DNA of 64,000 bases from Thiohalophilus sp. (GTDB taxonomy: Bacteria; Pseudomonadota; Gammaproteobacteria; UBA6429; Thiohalophilaceae). This document shows, one piece after another, positions 31,189 through 39,930 of this stretch (position 1 is the first letter of the stretch; the number at the start of each line of letters is the position of its first letter). Location of the stretch: assembly GCF_034521165.1 (NCBI RefSeq), contig NZ_JAXHMV010000008.1:838698-902697 (forward strand), written 5' to 3'. A program made the position numbers and the translations under genes. The notes below the pieces were generated by a model. The model was not told the origin of the DNA and ran no database searches. It saw only the letters and a list, made by a program, of their open reading frames with translations.

Positions 31189-32685
31189 CTATGAAGAGCA
31201 ACTCACCTCGATCTGATTCGCCCACTGCGGCGGTTCGCCCGCGTAGTGGTCCATGTCGGGATGTTCGGCGAAGGGATAGCGCAGGATCTCCAGTAATTTT
31301 TCCACTTCACTGAAATCGTTTTGCTGTGCCTTGTCGATGGCGATCTGGGCCATGTAATTGCGCAATACATATTTGGGGTTGACCTTGCGCATCGCTTCCC
31401 GGCGTGATGCGTCGTCACTCTGCTCCCGTTCCAGCTGCCGGCGATACTGTTGTGCCCAGCTATCAAACGCTTCGCGTTCGACAAACAGGTTGCGGATCGC
31501 CTCATTGCGGGCCTCTGGATGAGAGTCAAAATCGCACAGCGCCCGGAACAGCCGGGTGTAATCGACCTGGTTGGCCTGCATGGCCGACAGCAAATCACTG
31601 ATCAGTTCCTGCGTCGTGTCATCATTGTTGTTCAATCCCAGCTTGGCGTGCATCAGCTCAAGATAGTGGTCGACAAACAGCGGCTCGTATTGCTCCAGCG
31701 CGGCTTTGGCCTCGTCGACGCTGATCAGCGGAATCAATGTCTGGGCCAGACGGTTCAGGTTCCACAGTCCGATACCCGGTTGCTGGTCGAAGGCGTAACG
31801 GCCGTGGAAGTCCGAGTGGTTGCAGATATAGCCGGGTTGATACTGTTCCACAAACCCGAAGGGACCGTAATCCAGCGTCAGGCCGAGGATCGACATATTG
31901 TCGGTGTTCAGCACGCCATGGGCGAAGCCGACCGCCTGCCACTGGGCAATCAAGCGGGCGGTGCGCCGGACGACTTCTTCGAGCAGGGCGACATACGGTT
32001 TGTCGTGTGTCGCCAGCCCGGGATAGTGTTCGGCGATCACATGATCGGCCAGTTGCTGCACGGCGTCGTGCTGCTTGCGATGATAAAAAACCTCGAAGGA
32101 TCCAAAGCGCACATGCGAGGGGGCGACGCGCGCCAGAATGGCGCCGGTTTCGATCTGCTCGCGATAGACTTCGGCGTCGCTGCCGACAATGGCCAGAGCC
32201 CGGGTAGTGGGAATACCGAGTCCGTGCATGGCCTCGGAACACAGGTATTCGCGAATGGTGGAACGCAGCACGGCGCGGCCGTCCGCGTTGCGGGAATAAG
32301 GGGTCAGACCGCTGCCCTTGAGCTGGATGTCGTACTTTTCACCCTGGGGGTTACTTACCTCGCCCAGCAGAATCGCCCGGCCGTCGCCCAGTTGCGGAAC
32401 AAAGTGGCCGAACTGATGGCCGGCATAGAGCATCGCCAGCGGCTCGCAACCGGCCGGCAAGCAATGTCCGCTGATCAGATCGATCCATTCATCGGGGGCA
32501 ACCGAATCCGGGGCGATACCCAGCAGACGGGCCACGTCCGGGTTGAAACTGACCAGATGATGCGAGGCTTCAAACGGGGTCGGATTCACCCGGGAGTAGA
32601 ATCGCTCCGGCAGGCGGGCAAAACGGTTGTCGAAACGTAATACGTCTTGCAGTGTGGTCGCGGTTTGTCTTGCGGTATCAGGCAT
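31189..32685 (-). CDS. selO: Protein adenylyltransferase SelO (YdiU)
   Basis: Pseudokinase-fold enzyme that transfers AMP from ATP to Ser/Thr/Tyr of target proteins. Visible features: LYAGHQFGHFVPQLGDGRAILLGE, the ATP-binding KGSGLTPYSR, REYLCSEAMHGLGIPTTRAL, and the metal-binding NTDNMSI. The protein ends VSCSS; in animal SelO the equivalent Cys is selenocysteine (USS), and in E. coli this Cys forms a regulatory disulfide. I chose ATG 32685 (498 aa), matching family length; the open frame continues to 32952 without conserved sequence. Divergent from the DUF4442 gene. Confidence 0.95.
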   Translation of the reverse strand: MPDTARQTATTLQDVLRFDNRFARLPERFYSRVNPTPFEASHHLVSFNPDVARLLGIAPDSVAPDEWIDLISGHCLPAGCEPLAMLYAGHQFGHFVPQLGDGRAILLGEVSNPQGEKYDIQLKGSGLTPYSRNADGRAVLRSTIREYLCSEAMHGLGIPTTRALAIVGSDAEVYREQIETGAILARVAPSHVRFGSFEVFYHRKQHDAVQQLADHVIAEHYPGLATHDKPYVALLEEVVRRTARLIAQWQAVGFAHGVLNTDNMSILGLTLDYGPFGFVEQYQPGYICNHSDFHGRYAFDQQPGIGLWNLNRLAQTLIPLISVDEAKAALEQYEPLFVDHYLELMHAKLGLNNNDDTTQELISDLLSAMQANQVDYTRLFRALCDFDSHPEARNEAIRNLFVEREAFDSWAQQYRRQLEREQSDDASRREAMRKVNPKYVLRNYMAQIAIDKAQQNDFSEVEKLLEILRYPFAEHPDMDHYAGEPPQWANQIEVSCSS

Positions 32686-32770
32686 GCCTGATATTGTAAC
32701 GTGACGCCATACAAATACACCCGGTAGTCTATAGGTGTATAGTACTGTTCGGGGACAATCACGGGGCCAA

Positions 32771-33259
32771 ATGACTTTCAATCTGCTGAAACTGCTGAGC
32801 CGCCTGCACTTTTTGTCCGAAAAGCGTCGCCTGCAATGGTATCCGCCGTTCTGGCTGATGCGGGTCAAGGTGCTGGAGTTGAGCGACGACTGGCGTCGTA
32901 TCCGTTTGTTGCTGCCATTGAATATGTTCTCCCGTAATATGGGCAATTCCATGTTCGGCGGTTACCAGTGTGCCCTGTCGGATCCGATCGCCGCGCTGGC
33001 CTGTGCCAGGTTGTTTCCCGGTACGTCGGTCTGGACCCGGGCGCATGAGGTTGATTTTCAGCAGGTGGGCAACAGTGATCTGGAACTGCGTTTCGAGTTT
33101 CCGCCACAACTGGAGGAACAGATCCGCCGTGAACTGGCAGAAAAGGATCGCAGCACGCCGACTTTCGAGTACGGTTTTTACCGCGCCGATGGCGTGCGCT
33201 GCAGTGTCGTCAAAAGCACCGTGGCAATCCGGCCCCGGGGCTATCTGAAAAATCGATAA
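32771..33259 (+). CDS. DUF4442 protein, hot-dog fold thioesterase-like
   Basis: 162 residues. The sequence MTFNLLKLLSRLHFLS, YPPFWLMRVKVLELS, NMFGG-like NSMFGGYQCALSDPIAALA and VWTRAHEVDFQQVG fits DUF4442, a hot-dog fold group related to PaaI-type acyl-CoA thioesterases. No catalytic residue can be assigned with confidence. ATG 32771; an upstream in-frame start at 32735 would add 12 residues. It lies 30 bases before the lpxA-like gene and may start the lipid block lpxA-fabA-fabB. Confidence 0.8.
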   Translation: MTFNLLKLLSRLHFLSEKRRLQWYPPFWLMRVKVLELSDDWRRIRLLLPLNMFSRNMGNSMFGGYQCALSDPIAALACARLFPGTSVWTRAHEVDFQQVGNSDLELRFEFPPQLEEQIRRELAEKDRSTPTFEYGFYRADGVRCSVVKSTVAIRPRGYLKNR

Positions 33260-33289
33260 TTGAATGACTTTATCCAGGCAACCTGATTT

Positions 33290-34072
33290 ATGAACAATAC
33301 GATTCATCCCACCGCGGTGGTTTCCGAACAGGCGCAACTTGGCACTGGCAATCAGATTGGCCCGTTCGTGGTGATTCATGACGACGTCATACTGGGGGAT
33401 AACAATATTCTGCACAGTGGCGCAGTTGTGCACGGCGGAAGCCGGATCGGCAACAGTAACCGGATCCATGAACACGCGGTCATCGGTGGCCTGCCCCAGG
33501 ACCTCGGCTTCGCCCCCGCAACAGCCAGCTATGTGACGATCGGCGACGAGAATGTGCTGCGTGAGGCGGTTATTATTCATCGCGCCAGCGTGGCCAGCGA
33601 ACATACCCGGCTGGGAGATCGCAACTATTTGATGAACGGGGCGCATCTTGGCCATGATTGCGTCCTGGCCAATCAGGTGATCATAGCGCCTTACGCCGCC
33701 CTGGGCGGTTTTGTCAGCGTGGCCGAGCGGGCATTTATCTCCGGCGGGGTAATGATTCACCAGTTCGCCCGGGTGGGCGAACTGGCCATGATCGGCGGCA
33801 ACAGCAAAATCACCCGGGATGTGTTGCCGTTTATGATTACCGACGGCATGCCGGGTCGGGTGCGGGGTCTGAACGTGGTGGGCCTCAGACGGGCCGGTTA
33901 CCAGGCAGAGGATCTGCGCGCCCTGAAGCAGGCGTACCGGATTCTGTTTCGCGGCGAGGCCGATCTGGCGGCCAGTTTGCAGCAACTGCAGGCCCTGGCC
34001 ACGGATTCGGCAATCCGCCTGGCGGCGTTTATCGAGGGGTCGAAGCGCGGATTTCATCGCGACCGGGACTGA
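33290..34072 (+). CDS. lpxA: LpxA-type acyl-ACP UDP-GlcNAc O-acyltransferase (paralogue-like)
   Basis: Left-handed parallel beta-helix acyltransferase. Hexapeptide repeats fill residues 4-190 and a helical C terminus follows. Against E. coli LpxA, the catalytic His125 and His122 are kept (AHLGHDC) and His160 is kept (IHQF), but His144 is Phe (LGGFVSV for LAGHVSV) and the NHATPFGVN loop is MPGRVRGLN. 260 residues is normal length. The gene is not in the usual lpxD-fabZ-lpxA-lpxB cluster, but next to fabA and fabB. It may be a second LpxA-like enzyme with altered substrate rather than the main lipid A enzyme; this is inference. Confidence 0.8.
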   Translation: MNNTIHPTAVVSEQAQLGTGNQIGPFVVIHDDVILGDNNILHSGAVVHGGSRIGNSNRIHEHAVIGGLPQDLGFAPATASYVTIGDENVLREAVIIHRASVASEHTRLGDRNYLMNGAHLGHDCVLANQVIIAPYAALGGFVSVAERAFISGGVMIHQFARVGELAMIGGNSKITRDVLPFMITDGMPGRVRGLNVVGLRRAGYQAEDLRALKQAYRILFRGEADLAASLQQLQALATDSAIRLAAFIEGSKRGFHRDRD

Positions 34073-34207
34073 GACGGGAAAACCCGTTGCAATGGCTTTA
34101 TTTCCCGCGCGTTCCACAGTTAAAATAGCCTGTCGATATTTTCATCTCCCGGATTCCGGAAACAGGCCGGGGCATATAACTTACTGATAATTGGAAATAA
34201 TATATTT

Positions 34208-34747
34208 ATGGACTCAGCCAACGTGGCCCCGACCCAGAAGAAACAGAGCTACACCTATGAAGAACTGATTCAGTGTGGTCACGGCGAGCTTTTTGGCCCG
34301 GGTAATGCCCAGTTGCCGTTGCCACCGATGCTGATGTTCGACCGCATTACCCATATCAGTGACAGTGGCGGGAATTTCGACAAGGGCGAGATTATCGCCG
34401 AGCTGGATATCAAACCGGATTTGTGGTTTTTCCAGTGTCATTTTGAAGGCGACCCGGTGATGCCGGGTTGTCTGGGACTGGACGCCATGTGGCAGCTGAT
34501 CGGCTTTTTCCTCGGCTGGATGGGCGGACCGGGCCACGGCCGGGCACTGGGTGCCGGCGAGGTCAAATTTACCGGCCAGGTTACCCCGGATTGCAAAATG
34601 GTGACCTACCGCATCAACCTGAAACGATTGATTATGCGTAAATTGTTTATGGGTATCGCCGATGCCAGCCTGGAAGTCGACGGCCGTGAAATCTATACCG
34701 CCGACGATCTGCGGGTCGGGCTTTTCACCTCCACTGACCAACTTTAA
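34208..34747 (+). CDS. fabA: 3-hydroxydecanoyl-ACP dehydratase/isomerase
   Basis: Branch-point enzyme of anaerobic unsaturated fatty acid synthesis: dehydrates 3-hydroxydecanoyl-ACP and isomerises the product to the cis-3 form. Active-site His is in FQCHFEGDPVMPG and the Asp in LGLDAMWQL, as in E. coli (His70, Asp84). 179 residues, standard. Starts 16 bases before fabB's ATG at its 3' end, so fabA-fabB form an operon. The 135-base upstream gap holds a possible -10 (TAAAAT at 34121) but no clear FabR or FadR operator. Confidence 0.97.
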   Translation: MDSANVAPTQKKQSYTYEELIQCGHGELFGPGNAQLPLPPMLMFDRITHISDSGGNFDKGEIIAELDIKPDLWFFQCHFEGDPVMPGCLGLDAMWQLIGFFLGWMGGPGHGRALGAGEVKFTGQVTPDCKMVTYRINLKRLIMRKLFMGIADASLEVDGREIYTADDLRVGLFTSTDQL

Positions 34748-34762
34748 GCAGTTTATCTGAAC

Positions 34763-35989
34763 ATGCCATTACGACGCGTTGCTATTACAGGTCTCGGAAT
34801 TGTCTCCAGTATCGGCAATAACCGGCAGGAGGTTACCGAGTCTCTGCGCCAGGGCCGCTCCGGTATCCGTTTCAATTCCGAATATGCCGATCTCGGCTTT
34901 CGCTCCCAGATCGACGGGCCGATTGATCTGAACCTTGATGAGCTGATCGATCGCAAGCTCAAGCGCTTCATGGGCGACGGCGCCGCGTTCAATTACCTGG
35001 CAATGGAACAGGCGATTGCCGATGCCGGCCTGGAAGAGAACGAGATTTCCAATCCGCGCAGCGGCCTGATCGTCGGTTCTGGCGGACCTTCTACCAAGAA
35101 TATCGTGCAGGCCGCCGATATCCTGCGGGAAAAAGGCGTACGCAAGGTCGGCCCCTATATGGTGCCGCGCACTATGTCCAGCACCAACTCCGCCTGTCTG
35201 GCCACGCCGTTCAAGATCAAGGGGGTCAATTACTCCATCAGTTCGGCCTGTTCCACTTCCGCCCATTGCATCGGCAACGGTTATGAGTTGATCCAGATGG
35301 GCAAGCAGGACATCGTATTCGCCGGCGGCGGCGAGGAAGTGCACTGGACGCTGTCCGTGCTGTTCGATGCCATGGGCGCGCTTTCATCCAAATATAACGA
35401 CGCACCCGAGACTGCCTCGCGCACCTATGATGTCGATCGCGATGGCTTTGTCATCTCCGGCGGCGGCGGGGTACTGGTGCTCGAAGAGCTGGAGCATGCC
35501 AAAGCCCGTGGCGCAACCATTTATGCCGAACTGGTTGGCTACGGCGCCACCTCCGACGGCTTCGACATGGTGCAGCCCTCCGGCGAAGGGGCGGTACGCT
35601 GCATGCAGCAAGCCCTGCAGGAAGTCAAAACACCGGTGGATTACATCAACGCTCACGGCACCAGCACCCCGGTGGGCGATATCCGCGAACTGGAAGCCGT
35701 CAAGGAGGTGTTCGGTAACAACATGCCGGCCATCGCCTCGACCAAATCCCTGACCGGCCACGCCCTGGGTGCCGCCGGCGTTAACGAGGCGATCTATTCG
35801 CTGTTGATGATGCAGGAAAACTTCCTCGCCGCCTCGGCCAATATCCAGGAACTGGACCCCGGTGCAGAAGGTTACCCCATCGTTCGCGAACGTCAGGATG
35901 ATGCAAACATCAACTGCGTCATGTCCAACAGCTTCGGCTTCGGTGGCACCAACGCCACGCTGGTGTTCCAGCGCTATTCCGACAACTAA
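34763..35989 (+). CDS. fabB: 3-oxoacyl-ACP synthase I (KAS I)
   Basis: Elongates acyl-ACP by condensation with malonyl-ACP and is essential for lengthening the cis-3-decenoyl product of FabA. Catalytic triad: Cys in ISSACSTSAHCIGN (near 160), His in NAHGTSTPVGD (near 298) and His in KSLTGHALGAAG (near 333). C-terminal NSFGFGGTNA is typical. 408 residues. Fifteen bases after fabA. Followed by a 481-base gap rich in repeats. Confidence 0.97.
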   Translation: MPLRRVAITGLGIVSSIGNNRQEVTESLRQGRSGIRFNSEYADLGFRSQIDGPIDLNLDELIDRKLKRFMGDGAAFNYLAMEQAIADAGLEENEISNPRSGLIVGSGGPSTKNIVQAADILREKGVRKVGPYMVPRTMSSTNSACLATPFKIKGVNYSISSACSTSAHCIGNGYELIQMGKQDIVFAGGGEEVHWTLSVLFDAMGALSSKYNDAPETASRTYDVDRDGFVISGGGGVLVLEELEHAKARGATIYAELVGYGATSDGFDMVQPSGEGAVRCMQQALQEVKTPVDYINAHGTSTPVGDIRELEAVKEVFGNNMPAIASTKSLTGHALGAAGVNEAIYSLLMMQENFLAASANIQELDPGAEGYPIVRERQDDANINCVMSNSFGFGGTNATLVFQRYSDN

Positions 35990-36060
35990 ATAACTGTTCC
36001 TGACAGGTGCGCACCGCGCTACCTGACATTTTAGCTACAAGACCGGGGCATGAAACTCAT

Positions 36061-36164
36061 ACCACGAAGGCTCGAAGTCACGAAGAGTCTTTGTCAATAT
36101 GCAGGCCGGCTGATTACGGACTCAACGCAAAGCGCTTTACTTCGTTCCTTCCTGTCTTCGTGGT
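36061..36164. repeat. Facing repeat element, CACGAAG family
   Basis: Left arm 36061-36086 (ACCACGAAGG, CTCGAAGT, CACGAAG); right arm 36139-36164 (ACTTCGTTCC, TTCCTGT, CTTCGTGGT), its imperfect reverse complement. Spacer about 52 bases. Confidence 0.65.
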
Positions 36165-36198
36165 AAAAATTAACCGGGATAATTGTCGCACGGAGGCA

Positions 36199-36227
36199 GT
36201 CACGTAAGCTTCGCCAACGTGACCTAC
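36199..36227 (-). repeat. REP-type hairpin with GTAG head
   Basis: On the minus strand: GTAG, perfect 7-bp stem GTCACGT / ACGTGAC (first G shared with the head), loop TGGCGAAGCTT. Loop core GGCGAAGC matches AGCGAAGC at 15312 and resembles AGCAACGC at 19928. Confidence 0.65.
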
Positions 36228-36396
36228 AAAGCTGAATAATGACATTCGGTATCTTCGACGTTCAGGTGTTTTATCCGTCAGACCGGTGAGTGGCAGGCGG
36301 TAGTTGGGTCGTCAAATAGTGAACCGGCCGGGTTGATGATGGTCTATTCCTGAATATCTGTTCCTGAAGCTATTGAATAATCATCGAAGTCGGTGA

Positions 36397-36425
36397 GTTC
36401 AGTGCCTTCGGTGTTTCGGTGGTTT
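36397..36425. repeat. Single arm of the CACCGAAAA family
   Basis: GTTCAGTGCC, TTCGGTGTTTCGGTGGT: same sequence type as the right arm at 5192-5230. No left arm found within the gap. Confidence 0.55.
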
Positions 36426-36470
36426 AAATTCACCGGCCTTTGACGACGGTTGGAAACCGGATTTATCGCC

Positions 36471-36971
36471 ATGCCACTTAAAAAACTTCCCAAACCCGTC
36501 CGCTTTCTGCTCTGGTTGCTGGTGTTTGCGCTAGTCTATTTTGGTGCCCAGCAGTATCAAAAACGGAACCTGGTCAGCGGCAGGGCGCCGGATTACAGCG
36601 CGCCCCTGTTGCAGGGGGCCTATTTCGATTCGCGGGACCTGGCCGGCAAGCCGTATGTCTTGCACTTCTGGGCCAGCTGGTGTCCGGTTTGTCGTTTTGA
36701 GGAGGACACTATCCAGGCCCTGAGCCGGGATCACCGGGTGGTCAGTGTTGCCATGCAATCCGGGGGCCGGGAGGAAGTGCGGGACTACATGCACGAACAG
36801 GGGCTGAATTTCATGACCCTGCTGGATGAAGAGGGTCGGCTGGCGAGTCGTTTTGGTATCCGCGGTGTGCCCACCACGTTATTGATCAACAGTGATGGCG
36901 AGATTGCCTTTCGTGAGGTGGGTTACACCACCGAATGGGGGCTGCGCTTGCGGTTATGGTGGATGCAGTGA
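36471..36971 (+). CDS. Membrane-anchored thioredoxin-like protein, ScsD/TlpA type
   Basis: 166 residues. N-terminal membrane anchor (FLLWLLVFALVYFGAQ, about 11-26), then a periplasmic thioredoxin fold with active site WASWCPVC near residue 65-72 and cis-Pro loop GVPTTLLI. The C-terminal segment EVGYTTEWGLRLRLWW is characteristic of ScsD-like protein disulfide oxidoreductases. It probably reduces or shuttles disulfides in the periplasm; partners ScsB/ScsC are not nearby. ATG 36471; a start at 36450 would add seven residues without family support. Converges on the response regulator gene. Confidence 0.88.
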   Translation: MPLKKLPKPVRFLLWLLVFALVYFGAQQYQKRNLVSGRAPDYSAPLLQGAYFDSRDLAGKPYVLHFWASWCPVCRFEEDTIQALSRDHRVVSVAMQSGGREEVRDYMHEQGLNFMTLLDEEGRLASRFGIRGVPTTLLINSDGEIAFREVGYTTEWGLRLRLWWMQ

Positions 36972-36995
36972 AGCCTTTGTCAGACGCGGTGGAAG

Positions 36996-38132
36996 TTATT
37001 TTTCCAGCTTCTCCTTGAGCGCCTGAATAGCCCGGGCCATATCGTCGCTGGATTGCTGGCCGATGTAGTTTAGCAGGGGCATAACCTGTTCGATGAGGCT
37101 GCCAAGATGGGGTTTGAGCAGATCTTCCTTGCCTTCGGCAAGCAGCTTGAGCGCCTGTTGCACATCCAGATGCTCGGCACCGTTGCCCTTGCGCAGGGAT
37201 TTGACCACCGTCTGGTTGCCGCCGGCCTCGATGGCCTTGTTCAGATACTTTTCGGTTTCGGCAAGCAGGGCTTTGATATCCGACTCTTGTGTCAGGTGCG
37301 GTTCGAACAGACCAATACTGACGGTGACATGCAGTTGCTGGCCGCCGGCATCAAACCTCAAGGCATTGATTTCCTGTCGGATGCGCTCGGCCAGGTTAGT
37401 GGCGTCATCGATTGGGGTGTCGCGCAGTAACATGGCGAACTTCGCCAGTCCGATGCGGGCCAGCATGTCTTCCTTGCGCACCAGCGGGATCAGGGTCTTG
37501 CCGATCTGTTGCAGTATTTTGTCCGCCAGGGCCTTGCCGTTGGCGATAAACAGCGCGTTGAAATCGTCGATATCCATGCGCAGCAGCGTGAACTGACCGC
37601 CGTGGCGTTTGAAATAGGCCAGGCTTTCATCGGCCGCCCGGCAGAAGTAGGTCTGTCCGCCCAGGCCGGTGACCTGATCGATGGCGGCCTGTTGTTGCAG
37701 TTTGTCGGAGGTTTCAGTGAGCTTGCGGGTGGTCTGTTCGAAATTGACATGCGCCCTGGCGCGGGCCTGTAACTGTACCGAATCAAACGGCTTGGTAATA
37801 AAGTCCGAGGCGCCCTTGTCCAGCGCCCGTTGCTTGGTTTCGTCGTCATCGTCCTTGCCGGTGATGATGATGACCGGTATTTCGCGCAGACGCGGGTCGT
37901 CCGAGTCGCGCATGCGCTCCAGCAGGCCGAAGCCGTCCAGGTAGGGCATGGACAGATCGGTAAAGACCACCTGGATATCAGGGTCGTTGGTGAGATAGGT
38001 CCAGGCGTCCTCGCCGTGTTCGGCCTCGATGACGTGGTAGGCCTTGCCCAGAACCTTGGTCATGGCCCGGCGCATCACGCGGGAGTCGTCTACGGCCAGA
38101 ATGCGGGGAATATTATTCTCGTCTTCTTCCAT
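36996..38132 (-). CDS. Response regulator with degenerate GGDEF domain
   Basis: 378 residues. REC receiver about 8-130 with phospho-acceptor Asp in VVFTDLSMPYLDG and the Lys of FITKPFD. A helical linker (130-155) leads to a GGDEF fold about 150-300 in which the signature is lost: LARIGLAKFAMLL stands where RxGGDEF should be. It cannot be expected to make cyclic-di-GMP, and the linker-proximal motif DQVTGLGG is also altered. The last 80 residues are helical (EHLDVQQALKLLAEGKEDLL). Likely an output by protein-protein interaction. No kinase gene adjoins. Divergent from the LRV protein gene. Confidence 0.87.
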   Translation of the reverse strand: MEEDENNIPRILAVDDSRVMRRAMTKVLGKAYHVIEAEHGEDAWTYLTNDPDIQVVFTDLSMPYLDGFGLLERMRDSDDPRLREIPVIIITGKDDDDETKQRALDKGASDFITKPFDSVQLQARARAHVNFEQTTRKLTETSDKLQQQAAIDQVTGLGGQTYFCRAADESLAYFKRHGGQFTLLRMDIDDFNALFIANGKALADKILQQIGKTLIPLVRKEDMLARIGLAKFAMLLRDTPIDDATNLAERIRQEINALRFDAGGQQLHVTVSIGLFEPHLTQESDIKALLAETEKYLNKAIEAGGNQTVVKSLRKGNGAEHLDVQQALKLLAEGKEDLLKPHLGSLIEQVMPLLNYIGQQSSDDMARAIQALKEKLEK

Positions 38133-38348
38133 CTCGATTATCGTTGTTGGTGTGACGTAGTATCAGGCCGACACACGCCTCAGCATATCGGGATACGCCG
38201 GGCTTGGCAAAGGACCCAACCCGGTTTTTCAGGTGATACGCGCCCTTGCCTGACAAGGTTGTCGGCCTGTATTGCTAAAGCTTGACGAAATCAGACTGCC
38301 GGAGAAGGATAGACACTGGCCCGATTCCATTCTTCCAGGAAACCCGTC

Positions 38349-38876
38349 ATGCGTTATGCCCGTTGGTCCGTTGTGTGGAGCCTGATTCTGTTGCTGGGCT
38401 TGCCTGCGGCACTGGCCGATGAGACCCAGCAGCGTCGGCGCGAGGCGGCGCATCCCGCCACGTCGCCAGAGCGTCTGCAAATCCTGGCCCATCATCGCGA
38501 CTGGGAGGTGCGCCAGAGGGTCAGCCGCAACCGCCGTGCGCCGCCCGAACTGCTGCATCGACTGGCCGACGATGCGCATTCCCAGGTGCGTATCGGCGTG
38601 GCCACCAATCTTGGTACGGCCGAGAAAACCTTCCTCAAACTGGCACGCGATCCCGACCCGGCCGTGCGCAGTGTGGTTGCCCGGTTTGAGTATGTCCCGG
38701 CCGACGCGCTGGCGATCCTTGCCAAAGATACCAATGGCGAAATTCGTCTGGAGGTGGCGCGTAACTGGAATACCGATGAGCCCACCCTGCAACGACTGAG
38801 CCGGGATCCCCTGCCCGAGGTCAGTCAGATGGCGCAATTGAGCCTGGCCAAACGCCGCGGGGAAGCCGGTGAGTAA
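38349..38876 (+). CDS. Exported leucine-rich-repeat-variant (LRV) protein
   Basis: 175 residues. Signal peptide with cleavage after ALA near residue 23. The mature protein is built from 24-residue helical repeats of LRV type: SPERLQILAHHRDWEVRQRVSRNRRAP, LLHRLADDAHSQVRIGVATN, FLKLARDPDPAVRSVVARF, ALAILAKDTNGEIRLEVARN, LQRLSRDPLPEVSQMAQ. About six units. LRV repeats bind other proteins; in Azotobacter they accompany an Fe-S cluster, but no Cys cluster is present here. Function unknown. The HDOD gene follows after 44 bases, same strand. Confidence 0.8.
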   Translation: MRYARWSVVWSLILLLGLPAALADETQQRRREAAHPATSPERLQILAHHRDWEVRQRVSRNRRAPPELLHRLADDAHSQVRIGVATNLGTAEKTFLKLARDPDPAVRSVVARFEYVPADALAILAKDTNGEIRLEVARNWNTDEPTLQRLSRDPLPEVSQMAQLSLAKRRGEAGE

Positions 38877-38920
38877 CTCCCGGTTAAAGTTGTGGCCGGG
38901 ACAGTCGCTAACTTTTTCCA

Positions 38921-39829
38921 ATGAGTGATATTACCCCACAGGCATCCGGCGACTATCCTGCCGGGATTTCTCCTTCGGAACTGGTCGGTGGTGCGGTGCA
39001 GCTGGTCTCCCTGCCGGAGGTTTGCTTGCGGGTCAATGAAATGGTCGAGGAGCCCGAGACCTCGGCCAATGATCTGGGCAAGGTGATCAGCCAGGATGCG
39101 AGTCTCACGGCCCGCTTGCTGAAGATTGTGAACAGCTCCTTTTACGGCTTTCCGTCGCGTATCGAAACCGTCTCCCGGGCCGTGGCGGTGATCGGCCTGC
39201 GTGAACTGCGCGGGCTGGTACTGGCGGCTTCCGCGGTGGAGGCGTTCTCACGCATTCCCACCGACCTGTTAAACATGGTCCATTTCTGGCGACACAGTGT
39301 TTACTGTGCCGTGGTGGCCCAGTTACTGGCCGAAGAGTGTCACGTGTTACATAGCGAGCGGTTGTTTGTCGCCGGCCTGCTGCATGATATTGGCAAGCTG
39401 GTAATGTATAACCGTCTGCCCGAACAATCGCGTGCCGCGATCGAGCTGGCCACGGAACAGCCGTGCGGCGATTTCGAGGCCGAACAGCGTCTGCTGGGGT
39501 TCGATCACGCCCGCATCGGCGGAGAACTGCTCACGGCCTGGCAGATGCCCGAGTCGCTGTGTGCGGCGGTCGAATATCATCACCGGCCGGATGAGGCGCC
39601 GGCGCATCGGATCGAGGCCAGTATCGTGCATATCGCCAACAGCATCACCGGTATGGCCGAGCAGGGACTCGATAGCCGCAGCGAGGTGTATGTCCAGCCG
39701 ATCGATCCCATTGCCTGGCAGACCCTGAAGCTGGATGAGACGATTATCGAACCATTATGTCAGCGTGCCGGGCCCCTGTTCAGTGATGCCCTGGAAGTGA
39801 TCCTGCCGCGCGGTTTTCGCTCGCGTTGA
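38921..39829 (+). CDS. HDOD-domain signalling protein
   Basis: 302 residues. The HDOD domain (about 20-220) is a regulatory HD-like fold: LVGGAVQLVSLPEVCLRVNEMV, VISQDASLTARLLKIVNSSFYGF, VSRAVAVIGLRELRGLVL and a partial HD site VAGLLHDIGKLVMY. Two further His (EYHHRP) are present. HDOD proteins act in bacterial signalling and stress regulation; most do not have proven hydrolase activity. Faces the CPA2 antiporter gene with 101 bases between. No strong ribosome binding site is seen before ATG 38921. Confidence 0.88.
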   Translation: MSDITPQASGDYPAGISPSELVGGAVQLVSLPEVCLRVNEMVEEPETSANDLGKVISQDASLTARLLKIVNSSFYGFPSRIETVSRAVAVIGLRELRGLVLAASAVEAFSRIPTDLLNMVHFWRHSVYCAVVAQLLAEECHVLHSERLFVAGLLHDIGKLVMYNRLPEQSRAAIELATEQPCGDFEAEQRLLGFDHARIGGELLTAWQMPESLCAAVEYHHRPDEAPAHRIEASIVHIANSITGMAEQGLDSRSEVYVQPIDPIAWQTLKLDETIIEPLCQRAGPLFSDALEVILPRGFRSR

Positions 39830-39930
39830 GCGCGGCCCGGCAGTGGATGGATTTTCATAACGCGCCATCGCGGCGCCGATCTGAGCATCCACAAGATCGC
39901 CTCCGAGTCGGTCATCGATTGAGCGCGGCG

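Larger units (their letters stand above)
35990..36470. other. Repeat-rich intergenic region, no gene seen
   Basis: 481 bases between fabB and the ScsD-like gene. It contains a facing CACGAAG element (36061-36164), a REP-type hairpin (36199-36227) and a single CACCGAAAA arm (36397-36425). The rest (36228-36396) shows no open frame of note, tRNA or clear promoter. Confidence 0.7.

Noticed and set aside
36228..36396. Small gene in the fabB-scsD gap
   Set aside because: Frames are short, without ribosome binding site, and cross repeat elements.
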